The position numbers were made by a program, and so were the translations under genes. Of a DNA stretch of 64,000 bases, positions 45,458 to 53,349 are shown in pieces; within the stretch, counting starts at the first letter, position 1, and every line of letters starts with the position of its first letter. The DNA comes from Sinobacterium norvegicum (GTDB lineage Bacteria; Pseudomonadota; Gammaproteobacteria; Pseudomonadales; Sinobacteriaceae), in assembly GCF_923077115.1 (NCBI RefSeq), contig NZ_CAKLPX010000001.1, forward strand, positions 1,735,565-1,799,564, given 5' to 3'. The notes under the pieces were generated by a model. The model was not told the DNA's origin, searched no databases, and was given only the letters and a program-made list of their open reading frames with translations.

Positions 45458-46483
45458 TTACAACCAATCGGTTAACATAAAACCGAAGCTCAAACGATTA
45501 GTGTAATTATCGTAGTCGATTAAACTCTCGCCGTAGCCGTTATAGTACTGGATATAGCCCTTGATATGCCCCGGCAGTGGCAGCGGAAAAGTGTAATCCA
45601 GCTGAACGCCGCCATTATTGTCCCCGGTCTGTAAGTTATTACGCACCAAGACTGTTATCGATTGCTGATTGGCAAACTGATATCGCCCCTGCAGCTCGCC
45701 ATAGCCAAGATAATCGTCAATATCCGGGTTATCGTCGCGGTCCTCATCTTCTTTGATTCGATACCACGGTTTGACAGTAACATAATAAGGGCCGTTCTCG
45801 AGGCTAAACTGAGCGAACAATCTATTCCAGCTGCGTGAATACAATGAGCTTCGCCCGTTTGACTGATGGACAAAGCCAATATCAACTTTTTTCAACGTCC
45901 AGCCACCCAGCTCAATCTCGGTCTCTAAACTTCCCCACGCCTCAGGCTCATAGTTTGTCTCTCTAAACGGTGCCGATGCATCGCTGTTATAAGCCTGCCA
46001 CCAGGATGTCTGGGTATAGCCCACATAAAAACCACCGTCTTGACCAAAGAGTGTATTGGACAGTCGAGCCTTTAAGCTCACCTGAAACTTTATTTCAAGC
46101 TTATCCAATGCCTCTCTTCCCTCCAGTTCAAGGCCATGTGGTCCGGAGATTTTATCGTTATAACTTATCGGTAAAATATAATTGGGACGGTGCGGTAAAA
46201 TTGCAAAACGGTTATCTGACTCCCACTTTTCGCTTTCCTCCCGATGATCAAGAGCGTCACTTTGACCGGCAAAGAAACCATCGGTACCATCGCTTTTTTG
46301 CTCTTTCGTTAACAACTCTTGACAGACCGCCTCTATCTCATCGACAGTGGTCGAGCCATCGCTGCGATTCAACTGCTCAAGCATGCACTGCTGTCGCGCC
46401 TGTTCTTCAATAGCGTGCGCCGAAGCAGCCGCTAAACCAGTCATCATAACCAACGCTAAAGCATGGCTTTTAAGGGGCAACAT
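45458..46483 (-). CDS. pldA: Outer-membrane phospholipase A (OMPLA)
   Basis: PldA is a calcium-activated outer-membrane phospholipase that removes phospholipids misplaced in the outer leaflet and is active as a dimer. The 341-residue precursor has a signal peptide (1-24, ending AHA). It then has an N-terminal extension of about 70 residues, including two Cys (Cys33, Cys54), before the barrel. The catalytic residues His206 and Ser208 in FVHQSNGRSS, with Asn220 in SWNRLF, match the E. coli His142/Ser144/Asn156 spacing. The C-terminus ends in an aromatic-rich strand (FGFMLTDWL). Confidence 0.92.
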   Translation of the reverse strand: MLPLKSHALALVMMTGLAAASAHAIEEQARQQCMLEQLNRSDGSTTVDEIEAVCQELLTKEQKSDGTDGFFAGQSDALDHREESEKWESDNRFAILPHRPNYILPISYNDKISGPHGLELEGREALDKLEIKFQVSLKARLSNTLFGQDGGFYVGYTQTSWWQAYNSDASAPFRETNYEPEAWGSLETEIELGGWTLKKVDIGFVHQSNGRSSLYSRSWNRLFAQFSLENGPYYVTVKPWYRIKEDEDRDDNPDIDDYLGYGELQGRYQFANQQSITVLVRNNLQTGDNNGGVQLDYTFPLPLPGHIKGYIQYYNGYGESLIDYDNYTNRLSFGFMLTDWL

Positions 46484-46608
46484 AAAAAATCCTTATAATT
46501 ATTTAGGCGATGCTAAAACTTGCATATTTCATCATTTCTGCCATAACAAATACAGACCCTGTCATTCTATTGGCAGTATTTTTCTGTATCAACCCCGCAG
46601 AGTTGACT

Positions 46609-47328
46609 ATGGCTATTGGCAGCAGTGACCATCATCAAACGACTCGATTTCGATCTCGACGCAATAGCGTGGATGATATTTACCAAGAGCTGAAAGAGCA
46701 AATTCTCCGCTTTCAAATCCCGCCTGGAGCACGTTTAACCGAAACTCAGACAGCTCAGAAATTTGGTGTCAGCCGCACCCCTATTAGGCAGGCTCTGCAG
46801 CACTTAGAAACCGACGGACTGTTAGTCATCAGGCCAAAACAAGGCTGCTTTGTCCGAGATATCGACCTAGAGTCAATGCGTCATTATTTTCATTTACGTG
46901 AATACCTCGAACAGATGGCGGTAAGAACCGCCTGCCAGAATATGACCGACCATGCGTTACAATCACTTGCCCAACAGTGGCAACCCAATACATTGGCACT
47001 GCACAATACTGACAACTTACTTGAGCAAGATGAACGCTTCCATCTACAACTGGCCAGAGGCGGCGGCAACCAGGTGTTGCCTCGCTATTTGCGCGAGCTA
47101 AACGGCCATATTCGCCTTATTCGCTACGCCTTAATACAGCAGGATCCTCATCCGGACGACCTTGCTGAAGAACACTTTAACATTGTGCAAGCGCTGCTAG
47201 AGCGAGATGAAGACATGGCCTGCCGACGTATGAGCAGACACATCCATTTGCGCACCAGCGCCCTCGACAAGATCGATTTGAGTGGCTTAACGCCGGTGAA
47301 GCCAACGCAGCATGATCAGCTGAATTAG
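46609..47328 (+). CDS. GntR family regulator, FadR (FCD) subfamily
   Basis: A 239-residue transcription factor starting at the ATG at 46609; a longer frame from 46510 adds a hydrophobic, non-homologous stretch. The N-terminal winged helix reads LTETQTAQKFGVSRTPIRQALQHLETDGLL. The C-terminal FCD ligand domain has the acidic/histidine pattern seen in metal-binding members (DERFHLQLARGGGN, EEHFNIVQALL, MSRHIHLR). The ligand is unknown; FCD regulators commonly sense organic acids. It is divergent from pldA and its stop overlaps the converging LysR gene by four bases. Confidence 0.88.
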   Translation: MAIGSSDHHQTTRFRSRRNSVDDIYQELKEQILRFQIPPGARLTETQTAQKFGVSRTPIRQALQHLETDGLLVIRPKQGCFVRDIDLESMRHYFHLREYLEQMAVRTACQNMTDHALQSLAQQWQPNTLALHNTDNLLEQDERFHLQLARGGGNQVLPRYLRELNGHIRLIRYALIQQDPHPDDLAEEHFNIVQALLERDEDMACRRMSRHIHLRTSALDKIDLSGLTPVKPTQHDQLN

Positions 47329-48266
47329 TAACCTTCCTGCTCGGTCATCAATGTCATTTGCTCCCTCAACCAGCGGTGATCGGGGCTGTAATGCAATAGC
47401 GGACTCCAAACCATTTTCAGCTCGAACGGCGGTATCGCAAAAGGTACCTGGCGAACAACAAACATTGGCGAATCAGCGTATACCTTAGCCAGCTTTCGGG
47501 GCAGCGTAGCGACTAAATGCGTCTGTGCAGCCAACAATCCCGCAACCTGATAATGACGAGTAAAGACAGAAATTTTACGCTCTTTACCCATTTGCGCCAG
47601 CGTATCGTCGACCCGACCTAGACGCTGAAACTCTCTGGGGCCCATGCCCATTCCCTTACCGATACCGGTTTTGCTGACCCAGATATGGCTGGCTTCGAGG
47701 TAGGCTTCAAAAGTGAAATCCTGCGCCAATGGGTTATCCTTATGCATCAAGCAAATGAAGTTATCGTACCATAACGCCTTCTGATAAAAGGCATCAGGTA
47801 GATTGCTGAAACGGTTGATCGCCATGTCAACCTTGCCCTGCTCAAGGTCACGAATACTGACGTCCGAAGGCGTCATCATATCAAGACTGATATTCGGCGC
47901 GACCTTGTTTAAGTGCGCGCAGAGCCGGGGTAACAGTGTCGCCTCACCATAGTCGCTGGCCATAATACGAAACACCCGATCGCTGGTCTCGGCATTAAAC
48001 CCTTCAACAGGCTGGACGGTTTTCTCCAACATGGTTAAAGCCTCGCGAATAGAGGGCTTTATCTGCTGTGCTCTTTGGGTCGGCTGCATTCCTTCGCTGG
48101 TTCTCACCAACAAAGGGTCATCAAACCAATCTCGAAGCCGTCGCAGACTGTTACTCATCGCCGGCTGCGTAATACCTAAACGCTCCGCTGCACGAGTGAC
48201 ACTGCACTCATCAAGCAAAACATCGAGATATACCAATAGGTTAAGATCCATTTTCTGAACATTCAT
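47325..48266 (-). CDS. LysR family transcriptional regulator
   Basis: A LysR-type regulator of the NodD/LeuO-like branch. The N-terminal helix-turn-helix is MDLNLLVYLDVLLDECSVTR followed by AAERLGITQPAMSNSLRRLR, then the linker DDPLLVRTSEGMQPT and a periplasmic-binding-protein-like effector domain. The frame opens at 48293; the ATG at 48266 (MNVQKMDLN) is preferred, giving 313 residues. Its target is not obvious. The upstream region holds an oppositely oriented candidate small RNA. It converges with the GntR gene with a four-base overlap of the stops. Confidence 0.88.
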   Translation of the reverse strand: MNVQKMDLNLLVYLDVLLDECSVTRAAERLGITQPAMSNSLRRLRDWFDDPLLVRTSEGMQPTQRAQQIKPSIREALTMLEKTVQPVEGFNAETSDRVFRIMASDYGEATLLPRLCAHLNKVAPNISLDMMTPSDVSIRDLEQGKVDMAINRFSNLPDAFYQKALWYDNFICLMHKDNPLAQDFTFEAYLEASHIWVSKTGIGKGMGMGPREFQRLGRVDDTLAQMGKERKISVFTRHYQVAGLLAAQTHLVATLPRKLAKVYADSPMFVVRQVPFAIPPFELKMVWSPLLHYSPDHRWLREQMTLMTEQEGY

Positions 48267-48297
48267 GGCGATGATACCTGCAATGATAAACATAAAT

Positions 48298-48326
48298 TTT
48301 ACAAATCATAACAGAAAAACTAAAGT
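48298..48326 (+). promoter_or_regulatory. Candidate sigma70 promoter for the sRNA
   Basis: TTTACA (48298-48303, five of six matches to TTGACA) and TAAAGT (48321-48326, four of six to TATAAT) are separated by exactly 17 bases on the plus strand. The predicted start is near 48333. No plus-strand gene follows before the terminator at 48405-48437. Confidence 0.4.
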
Positions 48327-48332
48327 ATTCAC

Positions 48333-48437
48333 TACAAACTTTACCGCGGGCCAAAGATAGTAAAGGCTCAAACCATCTCACTCTGTCGGGCTCCCAAGCC
48401 CACTAAGCCACATCACCCTTGGTGATGTGGCTTTTTT
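48333..48437 (+). ncRNA. Candidate structured small RNA, about 105 nt
   Basis: The plus strand between two minus-strand genes carries a promoter-like element, then three possible stems: CTTTAC (48339-48344) with GTAAAG (48360-48365); GGGCT (48388-48392) with AGCCC (48397-48401) around CCCA; and a 13-bp terminator stem. There is no ORF of note inside. The terminator has a U-run only in the plus orientation, so it does not simply belong to the minus-strand yaiI gene. The family is not recognised. Confidence 0.45.
48405..48437 (+). terminator. Orphan rho-independent terminator
   Basis: AAGCCACATCACC (48405-48417) pairs perfectly over 13 bp with GGTGATGTGGCTT (48421-48433) around CTT, followed by T residues to 48437. 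On the plus strand there is no upstream gene that it would end. On the minus strand it would follow yaiI, but only two T residues come after the stem. Confidence 0.85.
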
Positions 48438-48468
48438 ATTGCCTAATCAAAAACTAACGACACTAATC

Positions 48469-48906
48469 CTAAGCTAATAACCGGTCTAGTTGATTGGCAA
48501 ATTGCATCCTATCACTGTGACTCATTGGCGCCTGACCGCCGGACTGAACACCGGAACTACGCAGCGTCTCCATAAAATCCCGCATATTTAATTTCGCACC
48601 GATATTATTTTGGGTATAGCGTTCTCCGCGTGAGGTTAATACCAAAGCCGCCTTCTCTATAACCTCTGCCGCCAGCGGAATATCACTGGTAATCACTAAA
48701 TCTCCTGCCTCGCAACGTCTGACAATTTCATTATCAGCAACATCGAAGCCACCGGAAACTTGCAGGCTGGTAACCCACTTCGACGGAGGCGCAGGCACCA
48801 AATGATTGGCAATCATGGTCAGCGGTGTCGCCGTTCGCTCCGCCGCCTTAAATAATATTTCTCGAATCACTTTTGGACAGGCATCAGCATCGACATAGAT
48901 ATGCAT
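48469..48906 (-). CDS. YaiI/YqxD family (DUF188) protein
   Basis: A 145-residue member of UPF0178, a PIN-like fold family without an assigned function. It starts [22 protein letters not shown] and has the conserved [30 protein letters not shown] and [19 protein letters not shown] segments. The acidic residues (DADACP, TSDIPLA) look like a nuclease-type metal site, but activity is unproven. It is a single minus-strand gene, divergent from the sulfatase. Confidence 0.92.
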   Translation of the reverse strand: MHIYVDADACPKVIREILFKAAERTATPLTMIANHLVPAPPSKWVTSLQVSGGFDVADNEIVRRCEAGDLVITSDIPLAAEVIEKAALVLTSRGERYTQNNIGAKLNMRDFMETLRSSGVQSGGQAPMSHSDRMQFANQLDRLLA

Positions 48907-48998
48907 TGTTCTTTATCTCTTAAACTATGGGGTTCACACAAAGCGGTTATCTTACCGTCGACTCACCGGAAAAGTTAACGCAAAGTAATTGAATAGCA

Positions 48999-49027
48999 GG
49001 GACAGACTCCTTTTAATACCTTATGAT
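48999..49027 (+). promoter_or_regulatory. Candidate promoter of the sulfatase gene
   Basis: GGGACA (48999-49004) and TATGAT (49022-49027, five of six matches) stand 17 bases apart. The predicted start near 49034 falls at the left end of the pentanucleotide repeat, placing the repeat in the first bases of the transcript. Confidence 0.35.
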
Positions 49028-49034
49028 TAACTCA

Positions 49035-49056
49035 ACATGACATGACATGACATGAC
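49035..49056 (+). repeat. Pentanucleotide tandem repeat, ACATG x 4.4
   Basis: Four uninterrupted copies of ACATG plus two further bases, starting 57 bases before the sulfatase ATG. Repeats of this kind can change copy number by strand slippage. Here they would alter the 5' leader or the promoter-to-start distance, not the reading frame. Confidence 0.9.
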
Positions 49057-49091
49057 GAACAATAAAAACGCCCAACACTAAGAGTACCGCT

Positions 49092-50705
49092 ATGAAGCTT
49101 TCTCGCTATTTTTTAGCTCTGATTACCATTGCCTGTTCAACATTGGTCTCAGCCAAACAACCCAATATTATCATCATGGTCGCCGATGACCTAGGTTGGG
49201 CCGATGTCGGCTTCCATGGCAACATCGAAATCGATACCCCTTCACTGGATAGAATCGCCGCCGAAGGCAGCCAGCTCGACCGTTTCTACACCACCCCTAT
49301 CTGCTCACCAACACGGGCAGCCTTGATGACCGGCAGAAACCCGATGCGGCTGGGCGTAGCTTATGGCGTCATTATGCCCTGGGATAATACCGGTATTCAT
49401 CCAGATGAACACTTCATGCCACAGAGCTTTGAAGCCGCGGGCTATCAAACCGCCATGGTTGGTAAGTGGCACCTTGGTCATGCTCAGCAGAGCTATCACC
49501 CAAACAGCCGTGGTTTTCAACACTTCTATGGACATCAGCAAACTGAGGTTGGTTTCTACCCGCCTTTCGCCAACCAGGGCGGTAAAGACTTCCAACAAAA
49601 TGGCGTGTCGATTGATGATCAGGGCTACGAAAGCTATTTACTGGCCGATGAAGTCTCTCGCTATATCGTCGAGCGAGATCAGAGTAAGCCGTTCTTTATC
49701 TACATGCCGTTTCTCGCCCCTCATACCCCGCTGGATGCCCCTCAGGAGCTACAGGACAAATATAAAGACATAAATACTGACTTAGCGCCCGCTCGGAGCC
49801 CCGACACCGACAACACCCGCACAACAGCCAAAATACTATTACGGCCCAGCGCCAGACCAATGTATGCCGCCGTCGTCGACGGTATGGATCAAGCTATTGG
49901 GCGTGTCTTGACAACCCTCGACGAAGAAAAACTGACCGATGATACCATCGTATTGTTCTTCTCTGACAATGGTGGCGCAGCCTACAGCGTTGGTGGTGCC
50001 GATAATGTGCCGCTTCGCGGTGGTAAAGGCGATACCTTTGAGGGCGGTATCCGTGTGGTATCCGCTATTCGCTGGCCCGGAAAAATAGCCGCCGGTAGAA
50101 AGATGGGGACAATTATGTCGGTGATGGATGTCTTCCCGACACTGTCAGCCGCTGCCGGTATTGAACCGCAAAACCAGCGTAAATTTGACGGCATCAATAT
50201 GTGGCCGGCCATCGCCGATGGCAAAAAGATTGTGCGCGATGACTACCTGTTTTTTGCCTCTGAAACCCCCATCTATGGCCATTTCAATCTCACCATTTTT
50301 AACAACCAGTGGAAGTTGATTCAAGTCGTCGACCAAGATCAGATGTCGACCACCGTGACTAACTACCTATTCGACATCAATAATGACCCCTACGAATATA
50401 ATAATATCGCCGCTAATCACCCCTCTGTGGTTGCTGATTTAGCGGGCAAGATTCACGATTGGCGGGCACTGTATCCAATCAACGGTACGCGCTCGCACCT
50501 TGTACCGCCACCGGGCTGGAGAGCACCAAAGGATTGGGCCGATTATACGATGCCGCTGGACAAACTACAGAATGAGCCCGCACCGGGTATGCCGCCGGCG
50601 TTTGCTCTCAGACCGCTGGATAGAATGCATGGAGAGAGAGGGCGTTTAGTCTATGACTGTGAGACCACGTGGTGGTCTCTGGGTTTGTGTATTAAAAATA
50701 ATTAG
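49092..50705 (+). CDS. Secreted S1-family arylsulfatase
   Basis: This is a type I sulfatase that hydrolyses sulfate esters, probably in the periplasm. The 537-residue precursor has a Sec signal (about 1-21, ending VSA). The metal site DDLG opens the fold (ADDLGWADVG), and the formylglycine motif is C71-SPTR-AALMTGR, the Cys type. Other sites are GKWHLGH, the PHTPLDAP segment and FFSDNGG. Substrate cannot be assigned; algal polysaccharides are plausible in a marine bacterium. No anaerobic sulfatase-maturing enzyme or FGE is seen in the window. The C-terminal 70 residues (PPGWRAPKDWADY onward) are common to arylsulfatase A-like bacterial enzymes. Confidence 0.93.
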   Translation: MKLSRYFLALITIACSTLVSAKQPNIIIMVADDLGWADVGFHGNIEIDTPSLDRIAAEGSQLDRFYTTPICSPTRAALMTGRNPMRLGVAYGVIMPWDNTGIHPDEHFMPQSFEAAGYQTAMVGKWHLGHAQQSYHPNSRGFQHFYGHQQTEVGFYPPFANQGGKDFQQNGVSIDDQGYESYLLADEVSRYIVERDQSKPFFIYMPFLAPHTPLDAPQELQDKYKDINTDLAPARSPDTDNTRTTAKILLRPSARPMYAAVVDGMDQAIGRVLTTLDEEKLTDDTIVLFFSDNGGAAYSVGGADNVPLRGGKGDTFEGGIRVVSAIRWPGKIAAGRKMGTIMSVMDVFPTLSAAAGIEPQNQRKFDGINMWPAIADGKKIVRDDYLFFASETPIYGHFNLTIFNNQWKLIQVVDQDQMSTTVTNYLFDINNDPYEYNNIAANHPSVVADLAGKIHDWRALYPINGTRSHLVPPPGWRAPKDWADYTMPLDKLQNEPAPGMPPAFALRPLDRMHGERGRLVYDCETTWWSLGLCIKNN

Positions 50706-50718
50706 CCGGTGATGTCAT

Positions 50719-50743
50719 AAGTGGCTGGACTGTCCAGTCACTT
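50719..50743. terminator. Hairpin between converging sulfatase and DUF2986 genes
   Basis: AAGTGGCTGGAC (50719-50730) and GTCCAGTCACTT (50732-50743) are complementary with one G-T pair and form a tight hairpin. It lies 14 bases after the sulfatase stop and touches the stop of the opposite gene. There is no clear T-run. Confidence 0.45.
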
Positions 50744-50912
50744 ACTCGTCGCCACCAGCCGCTGCTTCGCCACTTGCAGCATGCTGCTCTGCCAGCTTGG
50801 CTCGATCGGCTTTGCTGATATATTTCGGCTTATTACTGTTTGCCGTTGCAGTACCCTTGCCCCTGGCGTCCTTCTTTTTGATAATCTGCTTAAGTTTTTT
50901 GCGTCTATTCAT
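50742..50912 (-). CDS. DUF2986 small basic protein
   Basis: A 56-residue protein starting MNRRKKLKQIIKKKDARGKG and carrying the conserved NKPKYISKADRAKL stretch of the DUF2986 family, known from marine gammaproteobacteria and without assigned function. It is strongly basic in the first half, with an acidic Ala/Gly-rich end. The open frame runs to 50984, but the ATG at 50912 matches the family start. It begins 19 bases after the apeR stop on the same strand and may be co-transcribed with the aryl polyene genes. Confidence 0.7.
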   Translation of the reverse strand: MNRRKKLKQIIKKKDARGKGTATANSNKPKYISKADRAKLAEQHAASGEAAAGGDE

Positions 50913-50931
50913 AATATTACCGCTGCCCGTA

Positions 50932-52164
50932 TTAGTCCTTAACCTTGCCAAAAATAAGCGAGGTATTGATGCCACCAAAGGCAAAATTGTTGTTCATCAC
51001 GGTATCACAATCAATATCACGACCACCGCCGGTAATATAGTCGATGTCGCCGCATAATGGGTCGATTTGACCGAGATTGATAGTCGGGGCAAACCAGCCT
51101 GACTGCATCATTGAAATACTAAACCATGACTCTAGTGCCCCGCAGGCTCCCAGAGTATGCCCCAGATAACTTTTCAACGAACTCAGCGGTGTTCGCTTTC
51201 CAAACACCGCCGCGGTCGCCTGACTCTCAGCAATGTCACCCTTGTCTGTCGCCGTGCCGTGGGCACAAATATAACCGATGCTATCGGCGCTGATGTCGGC
51301 ATCTTGCAGCGCCTGTTCCATCGCTATCTGCATGGTTTCCTGCCTCGGCTGAGTAATATGAGCTGCATCGCAGTTGGTCGCGAAACCCAATACCTCAGCG
51401 TAAATCGTCGCACCGCGATCCTTGGCATGCTGATACTCTTCCAAAATTAAGGTGCCGGCTCCCTCGCCGATAACAAGACCATCACGCTGTCGATCAAAAG
51501 GTCTTGGGGTCGAGTGCGGAGCATCATTGGCAATACTGGTAGCATACAGGGTATCAAATACCGCCGACTCGGTTGGGCAGAGCTCTTCCGCTCCGCCAGC
51601 AACCATAATCGTTTGCTTGCCATATTTGATCGCCTCATAAGCATAGCCGATGCCCTGACTGCCCGAGGTGCAAGCACTGCTGGTGGTTATTACCCGGCCC
51701 CGCAAACCAAAAAACAGACTGATGTTGACCGCCGTCGTATGCCCCATCATCTTAATGTAGGTCGAGGAGGTAATCTTGCCGGTGTTATTTTCAATCAACA
51801 TGGCGCCGAAGTCTTTAATCGCATCGGTTGAGCCGGTAGACGAGCCATAGGCAACGCCCACCTGGCCACTCTCCAATATTGGATCCGCTAACAAGCCAGC
51901 ATCGGTTAAAGCTGCCTCTGTCGCAACCACAGCCATTTTGGATACTCGCCCCATGGCGCGGGTCTTCTTACGCGGGTAATTTTTTGGCATTTCGAAATCA
52001 TTGATCGGTGCTGCCAAGCGAGTATTTAAGCCCTTGTAACAGTCCCACTCATCCATCGTCACGACGGCATTTTTTCCCTCGCGAAAACGCGCTTCGATGG
52101 CCAGCCAATCTGCCCCCAAGGCAGTAATACCCGACATACCTGTCACTACAACACGCTTGGTCAT
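50932..52164 (-). CDS. apeR: Aryl polyene beta-ketoacyl-ACP synthase (ApeR type)
   Basis: A FabF-like ketosynthase of 410 residues that extends acyl chains by condensation with malonyl-ACP. The catalytic triad is complete: Cys165 in SSACTSGS, His302 in CAHGTATDKGD and His336 in YLGHTLGA. It is the last gene of the aryl polyene operon, after the ketoreductase, the position of ApeR in E. coli and Xenorhabdus clusters, where it acts as a homodimer needed for priming or early elongation. Its start overlaps apeQ by four bases. Confidence 0.85.
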   Translation of the reverse strand: MTKRVVVTGMSGITALGADWLAIEARFREGKNAVVTMDEWDCYKGLNTRLAAPINDFEMPKNYPRKKTRAMGRVSKMAVVATEAALTDAGLLADPILESGQVGVAYGSSTGSTDAIKDFGAMLIENNTGKITSSTYIKMMGHTTAVNISLFFGLRGRVITTSSACTSGSQGIGYAYEAIKYGKQTIMVAGGAEELCPTESAVFDTLYATSIANDAPHSTPRPFDRQRDGLVIGEGAGTLILEEYQHAKDRGATIYAEVLGFATNCDAAHITQPRQETMQIAMEQALQDADISADSIGYICAHGTATDKGDIAESQATAAVFGKRTPLSSLKSYLGHTLGACGALESWFSISMMQSGWFAPTINLGQIDPLCGDIDYITGGGRDIDCDTVMNNNFAFGGINTSLIFGKVKD

Positions 52165-52889
52165 ATCATGCCCCCATTAATTGAAATCACCTGACGAGTT
52201 ACATAAGCGGCATTATCCGACATCAAATAACTTACCAAGCCAGCCACCTCTTCTGGTTCTCCCATTCGCTTTAACGGGATCATTTCCATCGCATGCTGTT
52301 TAACATGGTCTTCAACCATGCCCGTATCAATTAAGCCTGGCGCGACACAGTTAACGGTTATTTTCCGCTTAGCTAATTCTAACGACAACGCCTTTGTAGC
52401 GCCGATAATACCGGCCTTGGCTGCAGAATAGTTTGTCTGCCCCCGGTTACCCATCAACCCAGAAACCGAGGCCAGCGTGACAATGCGGCCACCTTTTCTG
52501 CCCTGTACCATCGGCATAACACAGGGGTGGATTACATTATAAAAACTATCGAGGTTGGTATGGATGACGCTGTCCCAATCATCCTCGCTCATCATCGGGA
52601 AGGCCGTGTCCCTGGTAATACCGGCGTTACTGACAATGCCATAAAAGTAACCATTATCAGCAATATCCTGCTCCAACACCTGACGGCATTGTTGCCGTTG
52701 GCTGATATCGAATTGCATTATTTGTGCCTGACCGCCGAGTTCAACAATAGCCGCCTGTGTCATTTCTGCACCGCTCTTATCGCCCATGTAATGAACGACG
52801 ACAGCAAAACCATCCCGAGCCAATTGCAGGGCCACTGCCCGTCCGATACCCTTACTCGCCCCCGTTACCAGCACACGACGCTGCCCCAT
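52161..52889 (-). CDS. apeQ: Aryl polyene 3-oxoacyl-ACP reductase (ApeQ type)
   Basis: A FabG-like short-chain dehydrogenase of 242 residues that reduces the beta-keto group after each condensation with NADPH. Visible are the nucleotide loop TGASKGIG (9-16), the SNAG motif, and the catalytic Ser141, Tyr154 and Lys158 (NYSAAK). It lies between the dehydratase and ApeR-type ketosynthase genes. The gap to apeP is one base, so translation is coupled. Confidence 0.88.
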   Translation of the reverse strand: MGQRRVLVTGASKGIGRAVALQLARDGFAVVVHYMGDKSGAEMTQAAIVELGGQAQIMQFDISQRQQCRQVLEQDIADNGYFYGIVSNAGITRDTAFPMMSEDDWDSVIHTNLDSFYNVIHPCVMPMVQGRKGGRIVTLASVSGLMGNRGQTNYSAAKAGIIGATKALSLELAKRKITVNCVAPGLIDTGMVEDHVKQHAMEMIPLKRMGEPEEVAGLVSYLMSDNAAYVTRQVISINGGMI

Positions 52890-52890
52890 C

Positions 52891-53349
52891 TTAATCTCCT
52901 TTAATCATCTTATTAAGTTGCTCTTCATCGGGTAAATAGGCGGTTAGCTTGGCCTCTGCCAACACCTCTCCCTGCAACGTTATAGTACATTCAAACACCG
53001 ACATGCCCGCATCTTGCAGCAGCTCTTGGCCGTGTATTTTCAACTCACTGCCCAGGGGAAAAACATCCGTATGGCTGCGATATTTACGTGTGCCCAATAA
53101 AAAGCCGACGCCAATGGGTCGCTGCTCAGCCAGGGCTGTTGCACCCGACCATGCCGCCACCGACTGGGCCATAATCTCTAAGCCGACCCAAGCGGGCAAA
53201 CCGTCTCGATCGGCAAAGGCTAACGATTCCGTCACGGTAACAGAACAGTCGACACTGTTTTTTGTGAAACCGTCGAGGCGATCGAGCAACACCATGGGTG
53301 GCCGGTGCGGTATTACCTGCTCAATGTGATAGTTACTCACGTTAATCAT
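52891..53349 (-). CDS. apeP: Aryl polyene hotdog dehydratase subunit (ApeP type)
   Basis: A 152-residue FabZ/FabA-like hotdog protein. The helix-start motif PHRPPMVLLD has the active-site His15, and WVGLEIMAQSVAAWSG has the acidic Glu58. In Xenorhabdus the ApeP and ApeI proteins form a heterodimeric dehydratase; both types occur here. The start overlaps apeO by eight bases. Confidence 0.85.
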   Translation of the reverse strand: MINVSNYHIEQVIPHRPPMVLLDRLDGFTKNSVDCSVTVTESLAFADRDGLPAWVGLEIMAQSVAAWSGATALAEQRPIGVGFLLGTRKYRSHTDVFPLGSELKIHGQELLQDAGMSVFECTITLQGEVLAEAKLTAYLPDEEQLNKMIKGD

